DNA of 64,000 nucleotides, taken from contig RQTK01000537.1 of NCBI GenBank assembly GCA_003991915.1, positions 272,830 through 336,829 on the forward strand, written 5' to 3'. The notes below the pieces were generated by a model. It saw only the letters and a list, made by a program, of their open reading frames with translations, had not been told where the DNA came from and did not search any database. The position numbers and the translations under genes are program-made. Positions 42,464 through 54,702 of the stretch are shown here, piece by piece (position 1 is the stretch's first letter; every line of letters begins with the position of its first letter). Source of the DNA: Elysia chlorotica (lineage: Eukaryota > Mollusca > Gastropoda > Plakobranchidae).

Positions 42464-43282
42464 ATTTTAAAAAAGGTGCATTGCCACAAATTCTACTTTT
42501 CCTCAGCCTTCTATAGAATCCTGATTCTGTATTATTTCATCCAATTCTGCAAATGAAATCTTTCCCCAACAGATTGGTTTGATAATAGTACTTTAAGCAA
42601 ACATAATCAACGACAAATATGTATGATCAAATGCAGTTTAAAGCAGTGGAACTCTTTTCTAAAAAAAAATGCTAATTTCCACGACAACCCCTATGTTTTT
42701 CGCTCTAAACATTATTGATGTACAGCTGCCATCTTTCTGTCAATTAGAGAGAGAGAGAAAAAGTTTCGTACGCGAAAGAAAATGTTTTAAAAAAAATGTA
42801 ATTATTATACTTATGAGCAATATTTCTCATTTGTTTTTGCACTTGTCCATGTGTTATCAATAGTACCCATCTCTCAGCCTTCACATCTAGTCCTCAACCA
42901 TTGCCATCATTTGCAGGTTAATGCTTTTTTATTGTGTTAGATATTTTTTGGTTTTGGTTTTAGTTCTTTCGCGTTATTATAATATATGCGCTCTAATGTG
43001 CGTTTACAAACAAGGAACTTAGATCTAGTTTATTGTTTATTTTCCAATTGCCTATCTCTTTTATCTTCACACCCTCCTCATTTACTTTTCTTTCGAGAAT
43101 CATGTGCTTGGTTCTACTTTTACAAATAAGGACTCTTAATTTAGATAAAGTCTCTTGTCTATTAGGATCTCTATTTTCACATCCAGTCCTCTGCCCCCGC
43201 TGTTACTTCTAACTTATGATTCTCCTTTTCCTCTTAAACTGCATTAAATCATACTTATTTGTCGTTGATCGTGTTTGCTTAA

Positions 43283-44159
43283 CCCATAATTTACCGTAGC
43301 GCCCGCTATCGCCCGTTATGGTATTATCCCGGATCGCCCGCTATGAAACTGGTTTCGCATACACTTTTATAATACAGAATAACGCGTATTTAATTTTTAT
43401 ACTTTCTCGAAGAAGAGTTCCTCGTATTGCTGAAACGTTCTAGTTTCATTTTCAGTTTACCGCATGTGAATCGGTTGACTGGTTCCAAAGCCGTGATTTT
43501 TTTTTAAATGGCTTTTTTCCTCAATGACTTGGCTCGTAAAATTTTCTCAAGAAGACTTTGTAGAGAAAGATAGCCCTGTAGATGAAGAGAAGGGCGATGA
43601 GGAGAGTGGTATTGAGTTTGAATATGGAGGTGATGAGGAAGAAGAAGACAGTGATGATAATCTAGATCTAGATTTAGATGATAATCTAGATCTAGATTCA
43701 GACACCACTCCAAACGATCCAAACAGCCCTTTCCCATGGTCCTCTGCCCTTCATGATGTTGAAGTAGAGCTATCTACCTGTAGAACAGGCCCGATTTTTT
43801 ATCTTTTTGACTTTGATTATTCTGCAGATGCTATTGATTTTTTCAAACTTTACATTACTGATTCTGTTCTGTGGCAAAACATTGAAACTTTCAATGGAAC
43901 AGACCAAAACCCAAAATCGTTGTTCCATTTTTCTCTTATTTTTTTTCAGACAGTAGATGCCACATTGTATCAGCATGTTGTATATCAATTAAAAGCTTAT
44001 CCATTTCTGCAAAATATGGTATTATTCACCTTTTTTTATTTTCTATGATTAATATGTTATTAAAGATTGTTATGACCGAATAATGAAAAAAAAATAGTTA
44101 TGCCCTTTAACCCGGTAATTTGTCACAGTAAAATTGTCAGATGTCTGATAAATTATGGG
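43283..44159 (+). mobile_element. Short piggyBac element with TTAA target duplication
   Basis: Flanked by TTAA (43279-43282 and 44160-44163). Ends CCCATAATTTACC and GATAAATTATGGG are inverted repeats. Inside, an open frame at 43524-44048 has an acidic N-terminus (EEEEDSDDNLDLD) followed by ADAIDFFKLYITDSVLWQNI, the start of the PiggyBac transposase domain. The catalytic part is missing, so this is a deletion derivative. Confidence 0.85.
43524..44048 (+). pseudogene. Truncated piggyBac transposase
   Basis: 174 codons, Asp/Glu-rich start, then the F-x-x-Y-I-T-D-x-V-x-x-x-I region typical of the PGBD domain entry. The frame runs on into AT-rich DNA (FQTVDATLYQHVVYQLKAY) and stops well short of the roughly 500-600 residues of an active enzyme; all three catalytic Asp are absent. 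Confidence 0.7.
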
Positions 44160-44597
44160 TTAAGTACTATCATCAAACCATGCACTCTACGGCTTTAGTG
44201 TTTTTTTACACACTGTGATTGTGGTTCAGAAATCTGTTTCTAGATCTATATATTTTAATCTAAATGCTACACTCCATAAAAAACAAACGGTGTATCCGAG
44301 ATCGAACTATGAAGTGCAGATGTAATCTAGATATAGATGTTACCAGTTCTCTATAGAACGAGGAGGAGTTCTCTCCCTCAATCCCTGGGGGATCCTATAT
44401 AGCCCCTAGACTAACGTCTGACAATTTTTGGTGCTGCCACATATTTTCCTGGTCCTGTTAAAACTAAGCAGAAGTAAAAGACTTTACATAGTAAAAAGAG
44501 CAGGAATTCTCGAAATGTCCCACTGTAGCAGGTGCTGTTATAGTTATGCACTGCTGTAATTGTTTCTGGCCATAGTAATTGATGAGAAGGGTACAAT

Positions 44598-45957
44598 CAG
44601 GGATTACAGTTTCTCGCGGATCCGCAATTTTCCGCGGCAGCAACGATTTCCGCGGATAATCTCCGCGGCCGCGGACTGTCCCGAAAAAATTGCGAAATCC
44701 GGTCAGCACTACCGTTGTAAAAAAAAAGAAAAAGTGCGAAAACCAGGCGACACTGCTTTTTCTTTCAAAACGGAAGTACCGTTTTGTAATTAGTTTAGAT
44801 TTCCCATCTTCTCTTACAAGAACTACTTTCGATTCAAAACGGAAGTACATGTGCCGCTAAACTCATTTTGCTTTCGATATCGATTCCGATAAACCTTGCT
44901 AGTTCAAGTTACCCATTCCGAAGGATATTTAATTTGATTTTTCAATGTAACGTTATTTGCGTTTCTTGGTGCAACCTTGTAGACATTACATCGACACTTA
45001 TCGCCAATCGCCAAAGTAGACTGAAGCATTGCTTTACGGCTGAGGTAAAAAAAAAAAAAATGAACCGAGAAAGAAAAGTGTGCATTAAAAAATCGAACGG
45101 GATGTTAATATTAAATATTAATCGATACGGATTTCTTTGCTAACTATCGGAAATATCCACAATGGCCTATCGAATCACTGTGATTTGTTATAGACTTTAT
45201 TTGTCTAAACAACACCAATCACGGCGATCTGTCTATCCATACCTTCTGACTTGCCGTCATTTCCAACAATAGATAGATCAAGATCGAGAATAAAGTACTG
45301 TTTTTGAAACGAAGCTTGTGATCAACACATCAGTTATGTTATCTTTCACTCGCTCAGGTGTGATTTTATAATAATAAACAGGTAGGCAAACTAGATCTAA
45401 ATCTATAATCTAGAGTATCATCGCCAGCTTCCCGCACTTTGGGACTCAACTTAGATCTGTCATAGAGAGTTCTCTGCATTTTTAACTGTATACATGTGCC
45501 TCTCTTACGTTTAAGGGATTTCAAGGGCAATCTGTGATAGGCTTTTGAAGACTAACTACAGCTCTTTTATTTTTGTAATTTTTATTTTTATAGGAGGGTG
45601 ATAGTTCCGTTCATTACGCCATAATAAAAACGGGTGCACAAATAAAATGTCTGATATCTTTGGAGTAATTAAAGGCTACATTTTAAGGCATTAGACATGT
45701 CAATAAACTCTAGAATTACATGTACAGGTCTGAATGTCTAACAACCTTGGTATTGTAGGCCTATAAGTTAGGAACGAGATACCAGGATTATGGAAATGAA
45801 TATGTGGATAAAATAAGTGTCTCTTGGCATGCTTCATTATTTCTGTTTACTGCTGAAAACAATCTTATTAGAGCATTGGTTTGATGAGCTGTCGTAAATC
45901 CATTCAAATTATACGGCAAAGTTCAGGGGTTTGAAAATTTTTTCACTGTGATCCCTG
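44598..45957 (+). mobile_element. hAT-like element with 6-bp target duplication
   Basis: Ends CAGGGATTACAGTTT and CACTGTGATCCCTG are inverted repeats (12 of 14). Flanked by the direct repeat TACAAT on both sides. Subterminal TCCGCGGCAGC/CCGCGGATAA/GCCGCGGA palindromes are organised like those in the CAGTGCTTCC family. No transposase is recognised. Confidence 0.7.
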
Positions 45958-46188
45958 TACAATATTGACAAGCTTTCCATGTATGGAGGTTTTTGTTTTC
46001 TTTTTTTTTTTATAACTGCTCCTTAATGCATTTTGAGTGCAACATTATTAGAATGTATCTTGACTGTGGCTTAATCCTCTCTCCACTTCCCACTTTGCTT
46101 CTATCTGGCTCTCTCTCTCTCGCATGCAGTCAGTCATACCAATAATAAGCCGTACCTGTTTTCTAAATATTTTATTCCTCAACTACAG

Positions 46189-46430
46189 GTTGGCGACATT
46201 ATTGATGCGCGGGACGTTTCCATGGGAGGCTGGTTTGAAGCTAAAATCAAGAAGCTTGAGCATGGCCTTGATCCGCAAATTGTAGAAAGACTTGCTGCTT
46301 TATCCACTTCAAATAAAGCGCAGGACAATTCCTCTACCAATGGAACAGACACAAATGGTTTAGGCGACCCCTCATGGAAGCTTGATTTTGGAAAGCCAGA
46401 TGGTTTTACATACCACATATACCTTGAAGA
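46189..46430 (+). CDS. UHRF1: UHRF1 exon, first half of tandem Tudor domain
   Basis: UHRF1 is a nuclear E3 ligase that reads H3K9me3 and hemimethylated CpG and recruits DNMT1 to maintain DNA methylation. This exon reads GDIIDARDVSMGGWFEAKIK (vertebrate YVDARDTNMGAWFEAQVV) and ends DGFTYHIYLEE. Acceptor CTACAG; donor GA/GTGAGT. The upstream exon(s) with the ubiquitin-like domain were not recognised in 40.3-46.2 kb. Downstream exons are at 52711, 53535, 54320, 56095, 56507, 58232, 58628 and 59306. Confidence 0.93.
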
Positions 46431-49400
46431 GTGAGTTAGTCTTAAACATGACACATATATCTTGAAGAGGGAGATAAGTTCTCTGGTGGCAAGAAATGAA
46501 AGGTTTACTGTTCTTAAAAATGTTACCATGTGATTCCTTAAAAATGAATTTATCAGTGAAAAGACAAGTAAAGCCGTATTTTTTAGATATTTTCCACACT
46601 GTTTTGAAGTAGGGGCAACTATTTAAACGTTAATTTATTGTTTTTTTTTAGTGCCACTTAAAACGCTCCAGTCAGTCAGAATTGGCTCAAAAGCAATTAT
46701 AGAATTACACAATCATTATCTCTAGTTTAATCAACATACTCTTTGTTTTTATTCAGTATCGCTTCTATTCATGAGTTACTTGTTCATGTAGGCTGACAAC
46801 GGTTTTGAACAGGTTCATGAACGGTTTGAGCAACACGCTGAGCGTTTCGGAACGATTAAAGAGTTGTGTGAAAATGACCAAAAGGGATTGCACTTTAGGG
46901 GGATTAGAACCCTAGATTTGTAGATGTGTTGGCACCAATCACCTTGCCACACAAAGAGACCATGGATTATACCAGTAGACTACTGCGCTCCTGAAAAAAG
47001 AGGTTTATAGCTAAGATGCTTACTAAGTTGATTGGAAAAATCCAAATTGTACCAATGACCATTGAATATGGAAGCATCAACACTTGCCAATGGATGCACA
47101 GACATCTTGGGACAACAAATGTATGCCTCAAAGTTTATTACTAGCTTTGCGTTTTCACGCCGATAGCAGGACGCTACTGTCAGCAGCCGGATTGCGTAAC
47201 CTTACCGAATAGGTGGGGGGTTTCCTGACCTATATCTGGGTCAAATTTGAATGCCCTGTGTTTCGCTTTATTGTCCTGGACTGCCTATCGTTATCGTCGT
47301 GGCTGGAAGACGATAGGAATGCCTCTGTATCGTCCTCCATTTAAGGTGAGTAAAAACAAATTAAAACTAAAAGTTATAAGTTATATCTTGATTTTTATGA
47401 TGATTCAAATCTTTATCCACCAATACAACGAGTTATCTGTGTTACCAAGCATTATTTTAGCTCATAAAACAACGTTAAAAGAAGGCTATCCGAGAGGAAA
47501 AATTTTGCCCAAAACCCGAACCCGGAACTGCTGCTCAGCAGTGAAAAATAATACGAAGGCCAAAATAATAATAATACACCCGGTGCCGACTGGAGGCTGG
47601 AGAAAGGTTGAGAAACTAGATATAGATTTTGATAGACACGGGCAGCTAGAAGGAGCAAACCATCAAAGTAAAGCAATGTCTCATTGAACTTGAAGCTTCT
47701 TTGCAATTTTACATTAACTGGATGTTTACATTTAAAAACAAAATCAGGATTTAGATTACTCATTACAACAAAAAGGTTTATCTTAGACCGAGGCCTAATC
47801 GAGATCTAGTCTAGATGAACAAAAGTTTATAGAATCTAGATCTATATCTAGTAAAAAAAAAATAGCACTCACAAACCTAGGCTACAGCAAGTTGTAGACT
47901 TCCTAGATTACAGACTCTGTTAGTCAAGGTTTCTATAGTCTAGACAAGATCTGTAGATAATGGCTAGTACACAGATCTAGTTTTAGATATGTTTAGGCCA
48001 AAATTGTGGTGCCTAATCTAGATTTCTATCATTGCTTGATATCAAGAGATAGAAAAAGAGCGGCCACCATTCTAGTCTAAGAATAATGTTTTTTTAAATG
48101 CAGGCTTTTTTTTTTTTTTTACATAAGCTGCGATTGAGCAATGTAGAATCTAGTCTTTTCTAGCCCCATCTGATTCTGAATGACTTGGCTTTAGTATCTA
48201 TATCTAGGTTGTAAACTTCAAAAGACAGCTTAGCTAGACTAATTGTGATCGCTGAGACAGAAATACTAAAAGCATTGCAAACCGTACATAGGCCTAGGCA
48301 CTGTTTAGATACTCCCAGTTAGTTCCTAGTCCTGTTTTAAGTACTTATCCGTATTTTCATCATAGCTTACAGCGTTGTAGGCCCTATTTATCTGTTTGTA
48401 AACAGACTAGTTTTTTTTTATACAGATCTAGATCTACAGTTAACATCCAAGTAATAAATGTAAATCAATTACATTTACAATCTAAATCTGTATCTAGGGT
48501 GCAGATGGATTCTTAATCTCAAGTTCTGAATAATTATGTGAAATTTTTTTTGCCACCGAAGTGAAGCATTGAGCATCTAGTCTAGATTCAATGTACTTCT
48601 TTTTGCAACAACTCTCCTCACACCTAGCACCCATTGAAACTAGATTTTAAAAAGATAAAATTTTAATAAATACCAGCTACTGGGGAGATTTTATAACAGC
48701 TGATTATGATTTTTTAAATTTAAAAGAAGGAATACATTTTAATGGATTCTAGACTCTTGGTAGGAAGCTTGCGTAAAAGAAGCAATTAGAAAGTCTCAAC
48801 TTAAAAATATTTCTGACTCTCTAAAGTCTATAAAAAATTATGTAGAATCTAGTTCTAGGGGCATGATATTACTGGGGGTGACAGCGTTTTATGAAGTTGG
48901 TGTTCCTGGTTCAAAGACTGATCTGGAGGTATCAGTTGGTGCCTTAAGAAGTCTTTAGGGTCCTTCCTTCAATACATGTAGCTTTTTTCTGGCGGTTTTA
49001 AATGTAGTTATAATACATTTTTACCAATTACACTCATAATATGAAGGAAAGAATGCAATTAATACTATGTATTATATTTATAAAAACCAATGTAGCAATT
49101 AATATTCAATTTTTTAAATATTTCAGTCAGTGCAATTTCTAATGGTTTGATAAATTACATATATGCAGATCTGTTTTCATTACCCACATTTGTACATTTC
49201 TATAAAAATACATCCAATGGAAAGCATTCCAATATATCCCATCAAGCCAGTAAATTTTAGGTGCTTGTATTTGTTTATGTTTTTTTTGAAGACTAATTTG
49301 GAAAGCAAGTTAAAGCTAAGAGTAAGAAGATTAATTAGCATTGTCACAATTTTGAATTCCTAACTTGGTGTTATTTCCTTTTAAGCCTCAAACTAATTGC

Positions 49401-52400
49401 GCTCTATTTTACATACAGTAATATACATATTGTAAATAGTGTAAGCCAATAAACTATTATTCATTGTTTAATAGAAAAAAAAATGCCCATTACCTCTCAT
49501 GAATTTAATAATATTGTCTTTTTTAGGCTACCTTAAAAGGACTTTTAGATTGGTTCTAGCTTCCTAGTTATGTGATCGTGATAAGGATGAGTTTAAACCT
49601 GAACAACTTTGCAAGAATGAATATGTGTGAGTATGGCTAAACGCAATTTACAGTTTATATAAATGAAGTAAATCCCTGATTGATAGCTATAACAGTTTTG
49701 CAAATTACTGTCCTACTAATTAGGGGTGATAATAATAGTATATAACTATGAAAATATTGAGCTCACTTCAAATTTATAAATAAATATATGTGTTGATGTT
49801 CTTAACTTTGGCCATTAGTTATTGTTGTTTGCTTTGTTGTTGTTTTTTAATGTAGACCTCATGAAAGATTGTCCAATAGTGTTTCTTCATCAGGACACTC
49901 TTTATCATGAAGTTTAAGGGTGGGCAGTTGTAATATGAAATGAACTTCTATTTGGATACCGGCATGATCATATTACACAAAATTGTCTTTATTTACCCCA
50001 CAGGTTGATAACTTTAAATCGAAATAAGTTTTGATAATATGAAAAAAAATATCCTTTTGGTGTATTTTCTATGTGCTGGCTTTATTAGCAGTCTGTGCAT
50101 TCCTGGTGTGAGAAAAAACATAAACTATCATTGATCATTTCTAATGAATTCCTTCATACAGTGGAACCTAAGATAAACCTTGTAAAAGATATTAAAAACT
50201 ATGGCGTTATACTTTTAAGCACCAAATCTCTAAATTACTTTAAGTCTCTAACAATATGAACTTCAGATAGGAAAAAGTATGCTGTTCCCTAGTAGAATTT
50301 TAAGGGTTCCAAATATGGGATTTCCTTTTGAAAATGAAAGGAGCAGTCAAAATATTTATATAACATATTAAAGCCATTCTTTTTACTGCATAAGGAACAT
50401 TCTACCTTGTTATTTCTTTTTATAGAAATCTTTTCTATGCTGTTGCAGTCAAGAGCTTGGACCCAAACTGAAAGGGAGAGGAAGGTTACTAACCACGATT
50501 CTGAAAAGCGATTCCACCAATGCCTTCATTTTTTTTTTCTTAGATGAAATAAAGTGTAAAAGCACTACTCTTCAAATATTATTGTTCTGTTTGTACTGGT
50601 TGAATGTGTTTTCACTCCAAGAGTGAAAATTATGTCTATAAAATGTATGTCACATTGTGTTCTACTTATAATGAATTTTAAAAAAGGATTGAAGAAGCTG
50701 TTGCCTAGCTATACTTATTTTAATATAAAACCCACAATACATATTGTGCTGTGTAATTCAAACTTACAGTTGGTAAGAAATACTGTGCATAGCAATAACT
50801 TACTTTATCACAACAAATACATTTCTCTAAATTCATGTCACCGTAAAATATTGCATTGAGCTATCTGTTCAGACATGCATCAAATCCTTATGAAAGTGAT
50901 GCTAACTTTAACCAGTGAAATATATAGGTCTTAATCTTAAAACATAATGAGGAAATAGTTGAACTATATGTTGCATATTTTAACTTTAAACACAAACAGG
51001 TACGATATGAAAAACGATTCAGAAATCTAGAAAAAATGTCATGGGAATAATGTATCCACCAATACGCCCCCTTCTATTTTTTTTAAATTTCGACCTTTCT
51101 GTTAAGAGTGTCACTTTAATATCTTTACCTATGAATCTAAACCAGAAATTCTGATCGATAACAATAGCAGTTGGCAGCATCAATATAATTAGAAAATGGT
51201 CAACGAGGAAGCTGAAATCCTTTAATTGAATATAATCTACATATTGGTATGAAGGTTTTCATTTCTATTTCGTGTAAAGGCAAAATACACACAAAAAACA
51301 ACAAAACAGAAAAAAAAAACTACACACACAATACAATTTGCAAGATTCTTTGAACAACAAAGATAACCACTCCCTCACCAAACGGCTGAATATAATCAAT
51401 ATACTACAATACGCGCACAATGATTTAAAAAATATATATACAAAAGCTTGATCTAAACAGTCCACAACACTGGACTGCACTAGCACACAGGTACGATGAT
51501 GCAACGCGAGCGGCACGGTTGCGAGAGAAATCGCAAGGCCTGAAGACGGACAGTCGCCAAACGGCACGGTTAGAAATGTCTAGATCTATTTTTAGATGCC
51601 AGACCAGAGATTTCCGCTAGCTACAGTTGCCGTCCTGCGTATCGGCGTGGCCAGCAAAGAGTCTATTGCAATTTATTAACCCTACAAGTGTCGCTAGTAT
51701 TTAGTGTGTGGTGTCTGGCTATATTTGGTAAATTAAATAGGGGTCTTAAATTGGACTTGGAGGCAGCAAACATTTATTATGAACCATAAAACCTATACAT
51801 TTGTTGAAAGCTGAAAGGGTGTAGAAAATTTTGAAGCGGGTTCCGGTACCATACACATGTTTTGTGATCTTGGCCTTGAAATGACAAGTTCAGGTTTCTA
51901 GCCTAAAAAATATCCACTTTGTCACCAAATAACTTGGAAACCAACATGTTTAGCTCCAGATAATAAGAATAAAAGTTGTAGAGAATTTATTCAGCTTTCA
52001 GAAAATCTATAGGTCTAATAGCCTCACACCAAGAATAAACCAGCTGTTGCAGATTCATGCAACAGAAAAAGTGAATATAAACGTCAAGAATGATTCTGAG
52101 TTTTCTACATGTAGAAAGCATGCAGAAGTAGATTGAATACTTAGCTGGCACCGTTATTTAGATCTCTTTATCAACTAGATCTACATCTACATCTCCGTTT
52201 CTATTTACTTCTAACTCAGCTGCTCTTTGCACTGAATCCCTAGGTCTAGATCTAGGTCTAACTACTGGCTCCTTCACAATCAATCTCACCATCTAAGACA
52301 TCTAAAACTTGTTATCGAGTAAGTAATTTCCTTCCTGGTGGATCTGCTCCTTGGTTATTTTTTGTTAGAGATTGTGGTTTTCAAGAGAAAATCGAGTGTC

Positions 52401-52710
52401 AACATGTAAACAAAGTTTGAGCTGAAATCAGCTGTTGTATGCATTCAAAACAACACTGGAAGGAAGTGGAACTCTTTTTTTATTCCTATACGGAAAGTTT
52501 CGATTTATTTAGTGGTTTACAGAACCTTTAGTCAACCATAAAATCCTCTTTTACGGCCGATCATATCGACCGAAACACTACAGCAGCGACTTTATGGCCG
52601 ATTTAATTGGCCGTAAACACTATGAGGGTTAATTAGATGTAAAAGAGACAATGTAGATTTTGATATGTGACATGTTATGCTAATAGTATGCTTCCAATCT
52701 TGTATTTTAG
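46431..52710. other. Large UHRF1 intron, no gene seen
   Basis: 6.3 kb of AT-rich DNA. Scattered TCTAGATC-type motifs at 47800-48000. A GC-richer patch at 47150-47350 has an open frame (YRYRRGWKTIGMPLYRPPFK followed by GTGAGT) that matches no domain known to me. No transposon ends were recognised. Confidence 0.6.
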
Positions 52711-52923
52711 GTATCCAAGTGATATACTCAAAGTTTCAAGTATAGAGATCAAACCAAGAGCTCGGACTCTCCTCCGCTTTGAAGACGTTTCAATTGGGCA
52801 ACATATCATGGCTAACTATAACTATGAAGATACTGATACAAGGGGATTTTGGTATGACTGTGTTGTCACGGACAAGAGAGATGAGAGGACAAAGAAAGAA
52901 TTGAAAGCCACTGTTTATATTGG
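52711..52923 (+). CDS. UHRF1: UHRF1 exon, second half of tandem Tudor domain
   Basis: Reads YPSDILKVSSIEIKPRARTL, RFEDVSIGQHIMANYNYED, TRGFWYDCVV and KELKATVYIG. Vertebrate counterparts are [20 protein letters not shown] and ERGFWYDAEI. The GFWYD cage region is conserved. In phase with the previous exon (GA plus G). Confidence 0.93.
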
Positions 52924-53534
52924 GTAAAACTGAATTTGATTGTTCTGTACATTTTTTTAAATCCGTTCTAGTTGTTCGCACTGCCTTACAGCTTTTTTGT
53001 TGTTGCGATTTTTATCCTGAAATACTATCATTGAATGCATGGGCATTTTTATTTTTCTCTACAACTGCTCTCTTCTATGATAAGCTATCCATGATGGTTG
53101 TAATTTCCTTTACCAGATTGCCTGCCCTTTTCCCTTTATTTACTTCCCAGAAGTTTAAATTTTAAGAAACAGATAAATTTGCTTGCCGGAAGTTTGATTG
53201 CTTACCCAAAATTTGGAAATCATCTGAGAAAGACTTTTATGCAAAATGTTTATGCTTTTATCACTCACTGTTGCTACTAGTGTAATGTATTAAATGTCCT
53301 AGAATATCATGGGCACAATATAGCATTTCCGTGCTGACGTGCTGTTAAAACAAACTCACTCACACTTACTAAATCACCCTTCTGTGTCCACTTTATTTTG
53401 CTTGGTTTATCACATAGAGATTTTTGTATTTTTTTTGTTTCTGTTGCTCAAATTTTGTTTCTCTGAATATTTACTATTGTTTTCACTTAAAGTAATGGGA
53501 ACTTCATACCTTTTCTATTTTTTTATATCTTCAG

Positions 53535-53662
53535 AAACAGCCTTACTCCACTCCACAACTGTCGAATTTTATTTATAAAAGAACTGTTTGATATTGAAGT
53601 CCCGGGAACTCAATTAACAGAGGAGGATATCAGCGCTGATCCTACAAATAATATCGAGACAA
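53535..53662 (+). CDS. UHRF1: UHRF1 exon, Tudor-PHD linker
   Basis: Reads NSLTPLHNCRILFIKELFDI then EVPG, comparable with vertebrate [21 protein letters not shown], followed by an acidic linker. Acceptor CTTCAG; donor ACAA/GTGAGC. Confidence 0.88.
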
Positions 53663-53894
53663 GTGAGCACTTTTTTACTATATTTAGGAGTATAGTTCAG
53701 GGATACTTTACATGGCGAAGTTTATGATTTATTGTGCTGTTTCTCCAGTTGACCTAGGCGGTGTTTAATTATGCGTGCAGGCAACTAACAATTATTGTTT
53801 CACTATGTCTTGTTTACATTACTTGGCATAAAACTTGTGTATTATATAATGCTGTGTCTGCACAAATTCTGAACTAGGCCATCTTTTCGTTATC

Positions 53895-54310
53895 TGTGGT
53901 CTATTGTGTCTCTATTATTGTGTGATCATAACCAGTGTAATATTTAATATTCTTAATTAATTCATTACCCAAATATATTTGTAAGCATCATATCTATATA
54001 TACTTTATACTGTTAAACAAAAAAAAATAATAGTCACTCAGTGTAGTGTGTGCATTATTTATGATTTTTTTCATGAAACAAACAGTATATATATATAGTG
54101 CCTCATAACCATTGTAATATTAAACATACTTGTTTGTTAAAAAAAAATCTATATTTATATACGTTTTCCATATATTTTGTTATAATACATTTACAATATG
54201 TTTCACATACATATAATGATTATCATCTATTTACCTTTTTGTGGCACATATAACCATCATGACAATTTTCCTTAGATGGCCAATTAAAGTATATATCTTA
54301 TTTTATCTTA
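53895..54310. repeat. Dispersed repeat shared with a PTEN intron
   Basis: Two units with CATAACCAGTGTAATATT and CATAACCATTGTAATATT about 178 bp apart. Related to 36650-36870 and 37655-37870. It reaches to within about 10-30 bp of the PHD exon acceptor. Confidence 0.6.
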
Positions 54311-54319
54311 AATAATTAG

Positions 54320-54506
54320 GGAAGATTCAGCCTCATTGTGAGCACTGCAATGACAACCCTAGGAGAAAATGCAAACACTGTGGATGTGCAGTTTGTACTG
54401 AAAAGAAAGATCCAGAGAAAACAATCTTGTGTGATGAATGTGATGATGCATTCCACATCTACTGCCTTAATCCACCTCTAGAAAAAATTCCGGAAGAAGA
54501 TGAGTG
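54320..54506 (+). CDS. UHRF1: UHRF1 exon, PHD finger
   Basis: Reads HCEHCNDNPRRKCKHCGCAV, CTEKKDPEKTILCDECDDAF and HIYCLNPPLEKIPEEDEW: the pre-PHD and PHD zinc ligands (C-x2-C ... C-x2-C ... C-D-E-C-D ... H-x2-C) are all present, as needed to bind the unmodified H3 N-terminus. The last two ligands come from the next exon after the mariner-bearing intron. Confidence 0.95.
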
Positions 54507-54702
54507 GTATGTGTATTTATCTTCCCAAGAATGTTTTTTTTTTTCAAAAGGAAAGAGTTCTTTAAGTGTACTCAATTCATCAAATGAAAGTTTGCTCGAA
54601 GGGCCAGGAAAACTTGTCTTCCCTAACCATTGGCACCCCTGAAATACTTAGATCAGAATCAGGCTTTAGAATACACAGCTAAATTTGCACTTAACACTTC
54701 TA

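Noticed and set aside
43524-43760. Acidic segment as the missing PTEN C-terminal tail
   Set aside because: It lies inside a piggyBac element with TTAA ends and continues into the piggyBac transposase domain start; no splice acceptor precedes it in the PTEN phase.
47150-47350. Possible coding exon (YRYRRGWKTIGMPLYRPPFK before GTGAGT)
   Set aside because: No recognised domain, no matching acceptor or phase for UHRF1, and it lies within the Tudor intron.
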